Shown here in pieces: positions 19,076 through 32,237 of a DNA stretch of 64,000 bases. The notes under the pieces are model-generated. The model was not told the origin of the DNA and did not search any database. It saw nothing but the letters and a program-made list of their open reading frames with translations. The stretch covers positions 154,839 to 218,838 of the forward strand of contig NZ_MRZJ01000005.1 in assembly GCF_002994445.1 (NCBI RefSeq), read 5' to 3'. The stretch is from Staphylococcus simulans (lineage in GTDB: Bacteria > Bacillota > Bacilli > Staphylococcales > Staphylococcaceae). Position 1 is the stretch's first letter; every line of letters starts with the position of its first letter. Both the position numbers and the translations under genes were made by a program.

Positions 19076-19273
19076 ATGTCAGCCGGTGCAATCATTACAT
19101 ATGTCATTGTACTAATTTTGTTAGTCGTTTCAGTTATCCTTTCAGTTCGAGAATTGAAGAAAGAAAAAAGATACAGAAGCCAGAAAATAACAGTACTTTC
19201 TCTGAGTTTAACCGCAATTGCCGCACTTATTATTTTGATTTTCGGTATCATTCAATTGATGACAGGCGCTTAA
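19076..19273 (+). CDS. Small two-helix membrane protein, function unknown
   Basis: A 65-residue protein with two predicted membrane helices (residues about 5-25 and 40-62) joined by a basic loop RELKKEKRYRSQK. A strong AAAGGAGG ribosome site precedes the ATG, which supports real translation. It lies alone on the plus strand between the gdpP operon and a second small gene. I do not recognise a family. Confidence 0.65.
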   Translation: MSAGAIITYVIVLILLVVSVILSVRELKKEKRYRSQKITVLSLSLTAIAALIILIFGIIQLMTGA

Positions 19274-19403
19274 TATACTCTGTGCAAGGACAAAAATTTG
19301 TTAAATTTATATTAATTCACGAAAACGCTATCGAAATATGTTGCAAACCACGATATAATGAGTATGTCCAAGAAGATTTTATATTAAGAAGGAGCAGCGG
19401 AAT

Positions 19404-19643
19404 ATGCAGAAAGTTTTCTTAGCAGGAAGCAGCCTTGCGCTGTTTTTCACAAGCATATTATGTTTCGTATTGCATGCCTTGATTAGAATGAGTATCACTG
19501 GGTTTGTCTTTTTAAACGCTGGAAATTTTCTGATTCCATTAGGTTTTGCATTCGTTACACTGAGCATTATGGCATTGATCGCATTTCTATATGTCGATAC
19601 TTCACAGCGTTCAGAAGCTCAAAAACAAAAGGTAAAAGGGTAG
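19404..19643 (+). CDS. Small membrane protein, function unknown
   Basis: A 79-residue protein with two hydrophobic stretches (about 5-27 and 32-62) and a hydrophilic basic tail (SQRSEAQKQKVKG). AAGAAGGAG lies before the ATG. A good stem-loop with a T-run follows (19726-19762), supporting a real transcription unit with the previous small gene. No family is recognised. Confidence 0.6.
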   Translation: MQKVFLAGSSLALFFTSILCFVLHALIRMSITGFVFLNAGNFLIPLGFAFVTLSIMALIAFLYVDTSQRSEAQKQKVKG

Positions 19644-19725
19644 ACTTCCGTTTGTCTGAAGTTAGACACCTAGATGTCTAACAAACCCTTTCATTACAGT
19701 ATTTTTAAACTATTCTATTTCAATC

Positions 19726-19762
19726 GATTATCCTTAGAGGGTAGTCGGTTTTTTGTTTTTTA
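19726..19762 (+). terminator. Terminator of the small membrane protein genes
   Basis: CGATTATCCT pairs with AGGGTAGTCG (two G-U pairs) across a TAG loop, followed by GTTTTTTGTTTTTT. Confidence 0.85.
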
Positions 19763-19787
19763 TCAGGAAATAATTGTTCGGGAAATA

Positions 19788-19823
19788 AAAAAACGGACGC
19801 TATGTTGGTAAGGCATAGCGTCC
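19788..19823 (-). terminator. Terminator of serS
   Basis: On the minus strand GGACGCTATG pairs perfectly with CATAGCGTCC, followed by GTTTTTTT. It lies about 80 bases after the serS stop. Confidence 0.9.
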
Positions 19824-19899
19824 ATGTGGTAGGTAAATATATATATTGGAACGAGGTTGGATCATCTTAATTCATTTTCCAACTACTCGATGATCCCAT

Positions 19900-21255
<1,356 letters not shown>

Positions 21256-21269
21256 TTAAAAAAAGATAA

Positions 21270-21503
21270 AAAAATACCACGTCCCTACAAGGGACGTGGT
21301 ATACGTGTTGCCACCCTATTTAACAGTATGTATCAAAAATTGATGCACACTGCACTCTCACTAAAATAACGGTTAAAACCGGTTGTTCACTCATATGCAG
21401 GTAGATTCACCGCTAAGCCTTAATTGCTTATTCACACCAACCATAAGCTCTCTGAAATTATTACTTAGGACTACTTATCCTGCGAACAATGTTTTATTAA
21501 CTT
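21270..21503 (-). promoter_or_regulatory. Ser T-box riboswitch upstream of serS
   Basis: Read on the minus strand, the leader has a Stem I with the specifier-loop sequence GGTGAATCTACC (codon TCT, Ser, at 21403-21405). It is followed by the T-box sequence AGGGTGGCAACACG (21304-21317) and a terminator ACCACGTCCC/GGGACGTGGT with a T-run. The T-box core is slightly unusual (GGCAAC instead of GGTACC). Confidence 0.9.
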
Positions 21504-21509
21504 AACTTC

Positions 21510-21538
21510 ACTATAGCAAATACTATTTTAAATTGCAA
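21510..21538 (-). promoter_or_regulatory. serS promoter
   Basis: On the minus strand TTGCAA is followed after 17 bases by TATAGT; initiation would fall at about 21503, at the 5' edge of the T-box leader. Confidence 0.65.
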
Positions 21539-21578
21539 CTCAAATATAAAATTTTTCTGAATTCAAGAAAAATTCATG

Positions 21579-23093
21579 TTATTTGCATTCTGCATCAGTA
21601 TACGCAGCTTGCTGTAAATAACGCGAAACTTGTGTGATATCTTGATGGAATTGACGGTCTTCTGTAATAGAAGGCGTAATGTTTCTTAATGTCTCATATT
21701 TTTCACGTGAACGCGGCGATAATTGATCGATGCCTTTCAGTTCCACTGCTTGCAGCGCAATAATCAATTCGATTGAAAGCACTCTGCGCGTATTATCCAC
21801 AATTTGATAACCATGTCTTGATCCGATTGTACCCATTGAAACATGATCTTCTTGGTTAGCTGATGAAGGAATGGAATCAACACTTGCCGGATGTGCTAAT
21901 GTTTTATTTTCTGAAACTAAACTTGCAGCCGCATATTGCATAATCATCGCACCGCTTTGCAATCCAGGTTCAGGACTTAAGAAAGCAGGCAAACCACCGT
22001 TTAATTGCGGATTAACTAAGCGTTCTAAGCGGCGTTCTGCGATATTGCCTAATTCGCTGACTGCTACTTTTAAGAAATCTAATGCATAAGCAACAGGCTG
22101 ACCATGGAAGTTGCCGCCTGAAATCACTAATGTTTCATCATCTTCATGGAAGATTAACGGATTATCATTAGCCGCATTCATTTCACGTTCCAATTGTTGT
22201 TTCACAAACTTCAATGTTTCAAAGCTGGCACCATGGACTTGCGGAATACAGCGTAATGTATAAGCATCTTGAACTCGGATTTCACCTTGATGTGTAGTTA
22301 ACTGAGAATCTTCTAACCAATACAGCATACGATCCGCTACTGCACTTTGTTCTGGGAAGTTGCGCACATCGTGTACTTCTGGACGATAAGCATCTGTAAT
22401 GCCGTTTAATGCTTGATGTGTCAGTGCCGCAATCCATTCAGATTGATATGCCAGACTTTCCGCTTCAATACAGCTGATGACACCTTGTGCTGTCATTGCT
22501 TGCGTCCCATTTATCAAAGCTAATCCTTCTTTTGCGGAAAGCTCTAATGGTTGTCGTCCTAGCATTTCAAGTACATCTTTGCTGTCTCTTTCTTCTTGCT
22601 GATAAAAGACTTTGCCTTCTCCGATTAATGCTAATGCAAGGTGAGATAACGGTGCTAAATCACCTGATGCACCTAACGAACCTTGTTGCGGAATAATCGG
22701 AATAATACGTTCATTGATGAAATAAATCAATTGATCCACTAAGTCAGTTGTTACACCTGAATGCCCTTTTAACATAGTGTTCAGACGTAATACCATCATC
22801 ACTAATGCTACATCATGCGAAAATGGATCCCCTGTTCCGCAAGCATGGGAACGAATCAAGTTCACTTGTAATTGATTGTATTGCTCAGGGTCGATTAAGA
22901 CATCGCTGAATAAGCCGAACCCTGTTGTAATACCATAAATCGTTTCTTTATTTTTAATGATTTCCTCCACAATAGCACGGCTCTGCTTTACACGTTCCAT
23001 TGCTTCAGCTGAGATTGCTACCTTATCTTGCTGGTGTAAAAATGTCTTGATATCTTCAATTGTGAGCGATGCTCCGTTTAATTCTAATGTCAA
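21579..23093 (-). CDS. hutH: Histidine ammonia-lyase
   Basis: HutH removes ammonia from histidine to give urocanate, the first step of histidine use. The protein contains [19 protein letters not shown], in which the Ala-Ser-Gly triad cyclises to the MIO electrophile, and the active-site YGITTGFG segment. I start it at TTG 23093 (then TLELNGASL), which has GAGGGGG about nine bases upstream and aligns with the S. aureus start, giving 504 residues. A longer reading to 23165 adds an unlikely hydrophobic leader. No other hut genes are adjacent. Confidence 0.95.
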   Translation of the reverse strand: MTLELNGASLTIEDIKTFLHQQDKVAISAEAMERVKQSRAIVEEIIKNKETIYGITTGFGLFSDVLIDPEQYNQLQVNLIRSHACGTGDPFSHDVALVMMVLRLNTMLKGHSGVTTDLVDQLIYFINERIIPIIPQQGSLGASGDLAPLSHLALALIGEGKVFYQQEERDSKDVLEMLGRQPLELSAKEGLALINGTQAMTAQGVISCIEAESLAYQSEWIAALTHQALNGITDAYRPEVHDVRNFPEQSAVADRMLYWLEDSQLTTHQGEIRVQDAYTLRCIPQVHGASFETLKFVKQQLEREMNAANDNPLIFHEDDETLVISGGNFHGQPVAYALDFLKVAVSELGNIAERRLERLVNPQLNGGLPAFLSPEPGLQSGAMIMQYAAASLVSENKTLAHPASVDSIPSSANQEDHVSMGTIGSRHGYQIVDNTRRVLSIELIIALQAVELKGIDQLSPRSREKYETLRNITPSITEDRQFHQDITQVSRYLQQAAYTDAECK

Positions 23094-23560
23094 TTGAATT
23101 ACCCCCTCAGTAAAATAAATGTATACAATTATCACAAGTATACGCTTACATTTTGGGTAGGACAATAGCTTTAGCGAAAGCCGTAGCGTGTTAATACGTC
23201 ACTATTTTAACAAGCTAAAATACAGCACCTGACTTCTTCATAACGTTTCATGAGTTGAACATAATCGTAAAGCCGATACTATGAGCAGAAATGCAGATGA
23301 TAGAAAGCTGCTTATCCTTGTCATGACGCATGCTTACCGAATGTTAATAAATACTTAAATTATATGTATTGACTTACCCATTCGATAGGTATAGTATATT
23401 CTAATGCATTAAGAAATTAGTAAAAAATATGGACTAACAGGCTCATCTCATTGGATTGAGATGTGCTTAAATTTTATAAGCAACCATCAACACATCGAGA
23501 AACCTAAAGCTCCATTTATGAAGCTTAAGATTCAAAATTGATAGGGAATATGGAGGGATT
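23094..23560. other. Divergent hutH/nnrD intergenic region with leader hairpins
   Basis: No gene is seen. On the plus strand before nnrD there are three hairpins in a row: CATCTCA/TGAGATG (about 23444-23464), GCTTA/TAAGC (about 23465-23482) and AAGCT/AGCTT (about 23508-23529). None is followed by a T-run. They could form a cis-regulatory leader. No known riboswitch class was recognised. Confidence 0.4.
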
Positions 23561-24388
23561 ATGGTGGAAATTTTAACAGATGTTACTATTCCAAAAAGAC
23601 AAGATGAAACCCATAAAGGGGACTACGGCAAGATTCTTTTAATCGGCGGTAATGCGAATTTAGGCGGCGCAATTATTATGGCTGCTCGTGCATGTGTATA
23701 CAGCGGAAGCGGACTGATTACAGTCGCAACGCATCCCACTAACCATGCGGCACTGCATTCACGCTGTCCAGAAGCAATGGTTATTGATATCAACGATACA
23801 AAAATGTTAACGAAAATGATAGAAATCTCAGATAGTATTTTAATCGGACCTGGACTAGGCAGAGATTTCAAAGGTAATAACGCAATGACATTCTTACTCC
23901 AAAATATTCAACCGCATCAAAACTTGATTATTGACGGAGATGCAATTTCTATTATGAGTAAATTGAAAGTAGAGATTCCGGACTGCCGTAATATCGTCTT
24001 CACACCTCATCAAATGGAATGGGAAAGATTGAGCGGTATTCCGATTGAAGAACAAACTTATGAACGTAATCGCGAAGCAGTTGATCAAATCGGCACAGCG
24101 GTAGTCTTAAAGCAGCATGGCACTGAAATCTATTTAAAAGATAAAACTTATAAATTAGATATCGGCACACCTGCGATGGCGACAGGCGGCATGGGTGATA
24201 CACTTTCTGGTATCATTACTAGCTTCATCGGCCAATTCGATGATTTCGACTATGCGGTTAAAGCAGGTACTTATGTACACAGTTATGTTGGCGAGTATCT
24301 ATCTAAAGAAATGTATGTAGTACCGCCATCAAACTTAATTGCGGAAATTCCATATGCGATGAAACGTTTAGAAGAAAAAGAAGATTAA
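23561..24388 (+). CDS. nnrD: ADP-dependent NAD(P)H-hydrate dehydratase
   Basis: A ribokinase-fold repair enzyme that dehydrates S-NAD(P)H hydrates back to NAD(P)H using ADP. The 275 residues contain GDYGKILLIGGNANLGGA at the N-terminus, ILIGPGLGRD, and the late TGGMGDTLSG motif with the catalytic Asp and anion hole. The separate epimerase domain (NnrE) found fused in some bacteria is absent. A GGAGGG ribosome site precedes ATG; the gene is monocistronic and ends at a shared terminator with gyrA. Confidence 0.92.
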   Translation: MVEILTDVTIPKRQDETHKGDYGKILLIGGNANLGGAIIMAARACVYSGSGLITVATHPTNHAALHSRCPEAMVIDINDTKMLTKMIEISDSILIGPGLGRDFKGNNAMTFLLQNIQPHQNLIIDGDAISIMSKLKVEIPDCRNIVFTPHQMEWERLSGIPIEEQTYERNREAVDQIGTAVVLKQHGTEIYLKDKTYKLDIGTPAMATGGMGDTLSGIITSFIGQFDDFDYAVKAGTYVHSYVGEYLSKEMYVVPPSNLIAEIPYAMKRLEEKED

Positions 24389-24408
24389 ACTTAATTCATT
24401 TATAATAA

Positions 24409-24455
24409 TAAAAAAGCTTTCTGCTTAACCGATGGGTTTTGCAGAAAGCTTTTAC
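24409..24455. terminator. Bidirectional terminator between nnrD and gyrA
   Basis: AAAAGCTTTCTGC pairs perfectly with GCAGAAAGCTTTT around a 16-base loop; there are A/T runs on both sides for the two converging genes. Confidence 0.88.
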
Positions 24456-24473
24456 TTTATCTATTCATTTAAA

Positions 24474-27158
24474 TTATTCTTCTTCGTTATCTTCATCTTC
24501 TGAATCCGCATTTTCAATATCTTCATTCACGCGATCCATAAAGTCTTGTCTTACTTCTTTTCTTTCGCCGTCTTCATCTTCAGTTTCATCGACAACTTCT
24601 GTATGAATTGTACGGTCGTCATCGTCTGATTCAATCACTTGTTCTTCGACTGTCGGTGTCGGTTCGTCTTCTCCAGGAAGTGCACCGCTGTCTGAAGTAC
24701 CTTCTAATTCATCTTCTGGTTCTTCTTGAACTTTTGCGACAGTAGATACAAATTGATCTTCGCCTAGACGAATCAATCTGACACCTTGTGCTGAACGTCC
24801 GTTTTGAGAAATATCGCTGACATCGATTCTGATAATGACACCATGATCTGTCACAATCATCAAGTCTTCTTCGCCAGTTACAGTAGTGATACAAACGATA
24901 TCACCGTTTTTCTCTGTGATTGTCGCTGTTTTAATACCTTTACCGCCGCGATTAGAAAGACGGTATTCACCAAGCGGTGTACGTTTACCGTAACCATTTT
25001 CAGTGACTACGAGCACTTCATCTTCACTATCACCATTCGCAACTGCAAGTCCCACAACAAAGTCGCCTTCACGTAATGAAATACCTTTTACGCCTGCTGC
25101 TGTACGGCCGAGTGGTCTTAAGAGTGATTCTCTGAAGCGGATGAGCGATGCACGAGAAGTACCTAATAATACATCTTTTGTGCCGTCTGTTAGACGTACC
25201 GCAACAAGTTCGTCTTCATCTCTGAAGTTGATTGCGATTTTACCGTTTCTGTTAATGTGCGAGAAGTTGCTTAATGATGAACGTTTCACAATACCGTTTT
25301 TCGTTGCAAAAACAAGGTAAGCATCTTCTTTTTCTAGGTCTTTCACCGCAATCATCGTACTGATGGATTCATCATTTTCTAACTCAATTGCGTTGATTAC
25401 AGGGATACCTTTAGACTGACGTGAGAGTTCCGGCACCTCATAACCTTTAAGTTTGTAGACACGGCCTTGGTTTGTAAAGAACAATACATGGTCGTGCGTA
25501 CTCATCGTAACAATCTGACTCACAAAGTCTTCATCCAACATGTTCATACCTTGTATACCGCGTCCGCCGCGATTTTGCGAACGGTACGTTGAAACTGGTA
25601 AACGTTTGATGTAGTTGTTATGACTCAATGTAATAACGATTTGTTCTTCTGGAATCAAGTCTTCATCTTCGATTTGATCAAGACCGCCAAGTTGAATTTC
25701 AGTACGACGTTCATCACCGAAGCGTTCTTTGACATCGATTAATTCATCACGTACTAATTGAAGTAATTTTTCTTCGTCCGCAAGGATTTCTCTCAACTCT
25801 TCGATATAAGCAATCAAATCGTTATATTCAGATTCGATTTTGTCTCTTTCTAAACCTGTTAAACGTCTTAAACGCATGTCCAAGATCGCTTGTGCTTGGC
25901 GTTCAGAAAGTTCGAAGCGTTCTTGCAAACGTTCCATTGCGACTTTATCTGTTTCTGATTCACGGATTGTCGTAATAATCTCATCGATATGGTCTAAGGC
26001 AATTCTTAAACCTTCTAAGATATGTGCACGATCTTCAGCTTTTTTCAAATTGTATTCTGTACGTCTGCGTACAACTATTTTTTGGTGTTCTAAGTATTCA
26101 ACTAGCGCTTCTTTAAGATTGATTAATTTCGGTCTGCCGTTGATTAATGCAATCATATTCACACCAAATGAAGTTTGCAGCGGTGTTTGTTTATATAAGT
26201 TATTCAAGATAACACTTGCGTTGGCATCTTTACGAATATCAATAACTACTCTGACACCTGTACGCAAACTTGTTTCGTCACGCAAGTCTGTAATGCCGTC
26301 TATTCGTTTGTCACGCGCTAATTCTGCTATCTTTTCAATCATACGTGCTTTATTGACTTGGAACGGGATTTCAGTCACAACGATACGTTGGCGACCGCCG
26401 CCGCGTTCTTCGATTTCAGCACGTGCACGCATTTGAATCGAACCGCGTCCTGTTTCATATGCACGGCGAATACCGCTCTTGCCTAGGATTAAACCTGCAG
26501 TCGGGAAGTCAGGACCTGTAATATCTTCCATCAATTCCGCAATTGTAATATCAGGATTGTGGCTTAGGCTTAAAATACCATTGATGACCTCTGTCATATT
26601 GTGCGGCGGAATGTTTGTCGCCATACCTACTGCAATCCCTGAAGCACCATTCACTAAGAGGTTCGGGAAACGTGCCGGTAAGACTTCCGGCTCTCTTTCT
26701 GTCCCGTCATAGTTATCAATGAAGTTGATTGTATCTTTATTGATATCTCTTAATAGTTCTGTAGAAAGTTTCGTCATACGTGCTTCGGTATAACGCATTG
26801 CAGCTGCACCATCGCCATCCATTGAACCAAAGTTGCCTTGACCGTCAACAAGAGGATAACGATAGCTGAAATCCTGAGCCATACGCACCATAGCCTCATA
26901 GATAGATGAGTCCCCGTGAGGGTGGTATTTACCCATTACGTCACCTACGATACGTGCGGATTTCTTATACGGTTTATCAGGCGTCATTCCTTGTTCGTTC
27001 AAACCGTATAATATACGACGATGTACCGGTTTCAAACCATCTCTGACGTCTGGCAAAGCACGAGATACGATAACACTCATCGCATAGTCTAAGAACGATT
27101 CACGCATCTCGTTACTAATATTTCGTTCAATTATTCTTGATTCAGGATATTCAGCCAT
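24474..27158 (-). CDS. gyrA: DNA gyrase subunit A
   Basis: GyrA cuts and rejoins DNA during negative supercoiling with GyrB. From the ATG at 27158 the protein has 894 residues: the breakage-reunion winged-helix domain with catalytic Tyr in AAMRYTEAR, and C-terminal beta-pinwheel with GyrA-box QNRGGRG. The quinolone region reads [12 protein letters not shown] with Ser84 and Glu88, the susceptible states. The C-terminal tail is long and very acidic (many D/E). A TTG just upstream is in frame, but the ATG with AAGGAGG fits better. It follows gyrB after 60 bases. Confidence 0.98.
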   Translation of the reverse strand: MAEYPESRIIERNISNEMRESFLDYAMSVIVSRALPDVRDGLKPVHRRILYGLNEQGMTPDKPYKKSARIVGDVMGKYHPHGDSSIYEAMVRMAQDFSYRYPLVDGQGNFGSMDGDGAAAMRYTEARMTKLSTELLRDINKDTINFIDNYDGTEREPEVLPARFPNLLVNGASGIAVGMATNIPPHNMTEVINGILSLSHNPDITIAELMEDITGPDFPTAGLILGKSGIRRAYETGRGSIQMRARAEIEERGGGRQRIVVTEIPFQVNKARMIEKIAELARDKRIDGITDLRDETSLRTGVRVVIDIRKDANASVILNNLYKQTPLQTSFGVNMIALINGRPKLINLKEALVEYLEHQKIVVRRRTEYNLKKAEDRAHILEGLRIALDHIDEIITTIRESETDKVAMERLQERFELSERQAQAILDMRLRRLTGLERDKIESEYNDLIAYIEELREILADEEKLLQLVRDELIDVKERFGDERRTEIQLGGLDQIEDEDLIPEEQIVITLSHNNYIKRLPVSTYRSQNRGGRGIQGMNMLDEDFVSQIVTMSTHDHVLFFTNQGRVYKLKGYEVPELSRQSKGIPVINAIELENDESISTMIAVKDLEKEDAYLVFATKNGIVKRSSLSNFSHINRNGKIAINFRDEDELVAVRLTDGTKDVLLGTSRASLIRFRESLLRPLGRTAAGVKGISLREGDFVVGLAVANGDSEDEVLVVTENGYGKRTPLGEYRLSNRGGKGIKTATITEKNGDIVCITTVTGEEDLMIVTDHGVIIRIDVSDISQNGRSAQGVRLIRLGEDQFVSTVAKVQEEPEDELEGTSDSGALPGEDEPTPTVEEQVIESDDDDRTIHTEVVDETEDEDGERKEVRQDFMDRVNEDIENADSEDEDNEEE

Positions 27159-27218
27159 CAAGATTGCCTCCTTAAGTTATTAATTCCGTAGCTGTTGCAG
27201 TGATACATACTTTTAAGA

Positions 27219-29156
<1,938 letters not shown>

Positions 29157-29159
29157 CTA

Positions 29160-30272
29160 TCACTTGATAATTTCACCTTGGTTTATTCGGTAAAGTTTTG
29201 CATGTTTCATAATTTCATGATCAATACCTTCTACAGACGTTGTTGTCACAAAGGTCTGTACCTTATCTTGAATTGTACTCAGCAGGTGAGTCTGACGGGA
29301 GTCATCTAATTCACTCAGCACATCATCAAGCAATAAGATAGGGTATTCGCCGACTTCTTTGTTGATCAATTCAATCTCAGCCAGCTTGATTGATAATGCA
29401 GATGTACGCTGCTGTCCTTGCGAACCATACGTTTGTGCGTCCATCCCATTTACGTTGAAACCTAAATCATCACGATGCGGGCCGTAGAGTGCCACACCGC
29501 GTTCTATCTCTCTGTCCATATTATCTGCCAGCAGTTGAAGTACCTCTTCGAACAACGCTGCTTCATCCTCAGTATCAGACAGTTTCAAGCTTGGACGGTA
29601 ATTGACCTCTAAAGCTTCTTTGTCGTCAGTAATACTGGCATGAATCGGTTGTGCGAGTGTTTCCAGTTCTGCAATGAAATGGGCACGTTTAAGTGTCACT
29701 TTCAAAGCATATTGCGCAAATTGCTGGTTCAAGACTTCAATCATGGTACGATCCGTCTTTTGTTTCGTTTGCAATTGCTTTAAATAATTATTTTTTTGTT
29801 TCAAAATACGCTGGTACTGTGATAAGTCGTTGAGGTACACCGCAGACATCTGACCCAGCTCCATATCGATAAAGCGGCGTCTGACTTGCGGAGATCCTTT
29901 GACGATATTCAGGTCCTCTGGGGCAAAAAGAACAACATTCAAGTGTCCGATATACTGTGTCAGACGATGTTGTTCCAAGTGGTTGACTTTAACCTTTTTG
30001 CCTTTTTTAGTTATAAACATCGTAAGCGGCATCTTGCCATGTCTATAACTCAGCTCACCCTCTATTTTAGCATACTCAGCACCAAAACGAATAAGCTCTT
30101 TATCATTAGCTGTTCGATGACTTTTAGCTAATGCAAGTGTGTAAATAGATTCTAATAAATTGGTTTTGCCTTGCGCATTTTCACCAATCAAAATGTTTAC
30201 ATCAGGATGGCAATCTAATGCGACTGCTTCGTAATTGCGGTAATTTTCAAGCTGGAGTGCATTTAATTTCAT
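29160..30272 (-). CDS. recF: DNA replication and repair protein RecF
   Basis: RecF is an SMC-like ATPase that helps load RecA at single-strand gaps via RecFOR. The 370 residues have Walker [13 protein letters not shown], the [15 protein letters not shown] signature region and Walker [12 protein letters not shown]. Its ATG overlaps the yaaA stop (ATGA), and gyrB follows within seven bases, so yaaA-recF-gyrB-gyrA read as one unit. Confidence 0.97.
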   Translation of the reverse strand: MKLNALQLENYRNYEAVALDCHPDVNILIGENAQGKTNLLESIYTLALAKSHRTANDKELIRFGAEYAKIEGELSYRHGKMPLTMFITKKGKKVKVNHLEQHRLTQYIGHLNVVLFAPEDLNIVKGSPQVRRRFIDMELGQMSAVYLNDLSQYQRILKQKNNYLKQLQTKQKTDRTMIEVLNQQFAQYALKVTLKRAHFIAELETLAQPIHASITDDKEALEVNYRPSLKLSDTEDEAALFEEVLQLLADNMDREIERGVALYGPHRDDLGFNVNGMDAQTYGSQGQQRTSALSIKLAEIELINKEVGEYPILLLDDVLSELDDSRQTHLLSTIQDKVQTFVTTTSVEGIDHEIMKHAKLYRINQGEIIK

Positions 30273-30496
30273 TGGTCACCTTGATGTGCTATTACAAAAG
30301 AACCCACTTCAGGTATTTCAATTTGATCGCCATCTTCAAGTTTCTTTCCTCGACGCGTTTCTCTTTCGCCGTTCAAGAAAACTTCGAAATCTTTTAAAAA
30401 CCATTTTGCCTGTCCGCCTGATTCGATAATGCCTTCGGTTTTCAGGAATTGTCCTAAAGTAATGTCACCTTCAACCATGATTTTTTCAGTCAACAC
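30269..30496 (-). CDS. yaaA: S4-domain RNA-binding protein YaaA
   Basis: A small protein with an S4-like RNA-binding domain ([23 protein letters not shown] then [16 protein letters not shown]), always found between dnaN and recF in Firmicutes. Its role is not firmly known. The start is uncertain: I use a GTG five bases after GGAG; a TTG next to it, an upstream GTG and an upstream ATG at 30523 are in frame. The stop overlaps recF. Confidence 0.88.
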   Translation of the reverse strand: MLTEKIMVEGDITLGQFLKTEGIIESGGQAKWFLKDFEVFLNGERETRRGKKLEDGDQIEIPEVGSFVIAHQGDQ

Positions 30497-30775
30497 ACTC
30501 ACTCCATTTCTTTGTAAGGTCATTAATATATTATACCTTTTTTTGTAATAAATTTCATGTGTTACAGGTTGATTTCTAGGCTTATCTCAATAAAATTTCA
30601 GCTGTTTTTCAAAAAGGTGATTTTTTTACCTCTCTATTGCTCATTTTTTGCATTTTAAAAGGTGACATTGAAAAAATTTGTTATCTCGATATTTTTATCC
30701 AAATCATTTTTAAAGTTCACTGTGTGACATCTGAGAGCCTTTAAAATTGATTTAAACTCCATCTTTCATTTTCAA
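30497..30775. other. yaaA upstream region
   Basis: About 280 bases with no gene visible. It should hold the promoter for yaaA-recF-gyrB-gyrA, but I cannot single out a convincing pair of hexamers. Runs of A and T dominate. Confidence 0.35.
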
Positions 30776-30822
30776 CACGAAAAAACGGAAACCCTGCAAA
30801 AAGGATTTCCGTTTTTTACGTG
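30776..30822. terminator. Terminator after dnaN
   Basis: AAAAAACGGAAA-type arm pairs with TTTCCGTTTTTT around CCCTGCAAAAAGGA, a long near-perfect stem with a T-run on the minus strand, about 25 bases after the dnaN stop. Confidence 0.88.
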
Positions 30823-30844
30823 AATGTCACTGTTTATTTTCGGA

Positions 30845-31981
30845 TTAGTAAGTTCTGATTGGAAGAATTAATTGAACTACTGAATCGTCATCTTTAGGTT
30901 TTAAAGTGAAAGGTTTCATAGTACCGAAGAATTCTACTTCAACTTCGTCGTTATCGATTGCTTTTAATGCGTCCATCATGTATTTAGAGTTGAATGAAAT
31001 CTTCAAGCTGCTGCCTTCAACATTATTTGCGTCTACATCTTCTTTAACCGTACCGATTTCAGGTGATGTAGAAGAAAGTTCAACTTCTTGATTGCCTGTG
31101 CTTAGTTTGATGACATTATTGCCGCCTTCTCGTGCAAGCAATGAAGCACGATCAATTGCGTGATAGAAGTCGCTGTTGCTCATTTCGATTTTTGTTTCAT
31201 AGTTTTCAGGGAACAAGCGAGAAGTATCAGGATAATGTCCTTCAAGCAATCTTGAAATGAAATTAATGTGTCCGACTTTAAATAACACTTGGTTTGAAGC
31301 AAAGAAGATATTGATGTCATCTTCTGAGTCCGTTACGATTTTGTTTAATTCAGCTAAAGCTTTACCAGGAATGATGACATTTTTATTTTCGATGTCCTCA
31401 TCTTCTAATTTTAATTTTCTTACAGCTAAACGGTGCGAGTCTGTCGCAGTGCATATTAATTCATTATCTTGAATCAACCAGTTCACACCAGTTAAAACTG
31501 GCCGTGTTTCTGAGGTGGACACTGCGAAGTTTGTTTGCGCGATAACATTTTTTAAGACTTTGATTGGTAATTGAATTGCATCATCTTGAGAAACTTGCGG
31601 CAGCAATGGATATTGATCTGGGTCTAAGCCACTTAAGTTAAACTCTGAATGACCTGATGTAATTAAAGTTTGGAACTGTTCGTTTGTTGATAACTTAACA
31701 TCTTTGCCTGGTAATTTTTTAATAATATCTACAAAGAAACGACCAGGAAGTACGACTGATCCTGTTTCTGAAATTGTGACAATCTCTTCTCCGTCGACTT
31801 CTTTAGGGATTGAAATTTCAATTGAAATCTCTGAATCTGAACCAGTCAAAATGATACCTTCTTCTTTCGCATCGATTTTGATACCAGTTAAGATAGGCAA
31901 TGTTGTTCTTGGTGAAATTGCTTTTAGCGTGTCATTTAATTGATTTATGAAATAGTCTCTTTTAATCGTGAATTCCATCAT
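30845..31981 (-). CDS. dnaN: DNA polymerase III sliding clamp (beta subunit)
   Basis: The beta clamp dimer tethers polymerase to DNA. The 378 residues show the three-fold clamp architecture, with landmarks ISPRTTLPILTGIKI at the N-terminus, LPGRFFVDIIKKLPG, the ATDSHRLAVRK segment of the peptide-binding pocket and the C-terminal QLILPIRTY. Length and sequence are close to S. aureus. It lies after dnaA, separated by the unwinding part of oriC, and ends at a strong terminator. Confidence 0.98.
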   Translation of the reverse strand: MMEFTIKRDYFINQLNDTLKAISPRTTLPILTGIKIDAKEEGIILTGSDSEISIEISIPKEVDGEEIVTISETGSVVLPGRFFVDIIKKLPGKDVKLSTNEQFQTLITSGHSEFNLSGLDPDQYPLLPQVSQDDAIQLPIKVLKNVIAQTNFAVSTSETRPVLTGVNWLIQDNELICTATDSHRLAVRKLKLEDEDIENKNVIIPGKALAELNKIVTDSEDDINIFFASNQVLFKVGHINFISRLLEGHYPDTSRLFPENYETKIEMSNSDFYHAIDRASLLAREGGNNVIKLSTGNQEVELSSTSPEIGTVKEDVDANNVEGSSLKISFNSKYMMDALKAIDNDEVEVEFFGTMKPFTLKPKDDDSVVQLILPIRTY

Positions 31982-32007
31982 AAATTTTAAACTCCTTCCA
32001 GTCGTTT

Positions 32008-32155
32008 ATAAATTAATTATATAGGTTTTAAAACCGTAGTAATAGTAGTAGGGGCTGTGGATAAGTGGATAACCCTGTAAAAACCTTGCTATGAAAAGTT
32101 ATACACATGTGGATAATCTGTGTATGATGTGTACAACTTCTGCACATTGTCCACA
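32008..32155. other. oriC unwinding region between dnaA and dnaN (DUE, DnaA-trios, DnaA boxes)
   Basis: An AT-rich stretch (about 32008-32033) is followed by five consecutive trios TAG TAA TAG TAG TAG (32037-32051). A short GC tract then leads into DnaA boxes TGTGGATAA (32056-32064), AGTGGATAA (32064-32072), TTATACACA (32099-32107), TGTGGATAA (32108-32116) and TTGTCCACA (32147-32155). This order (AT-rich element, trios, GC tract, boxes) matches the basal unwinding system defined in Bacillus subtilis. Confidence 0.88.
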
Positions 32156-32237
32156 ATCACCTTTTTATCTCTGTAGTATAACAGCTCGGTTGTCTCACTT
32201 AATTTTACCCTGATCTGCTAGTAAATTTCTAAAATGT

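Noticed and set aside
21660..21720. Second parS-like site in hutH (TTTCACGTGAAC near 21691-21705)
   Set aside because: It keeps the CACGTG centre but has four mismatches to the 16-bp consensus, so it is probably chance.
25840..26436. Long plus-strand open frame inside gyrA (about 198 codons)
   Set aside because: It lies wholly antisense to conserved gyrA, has no ribosome site and no recognisable family; it results from gyrA codon use.
24474..27158. Quinolone-resistance mutations in gyrA
   Set aside because: Ser84 and Glu88 are both wild type in the deduced protein.
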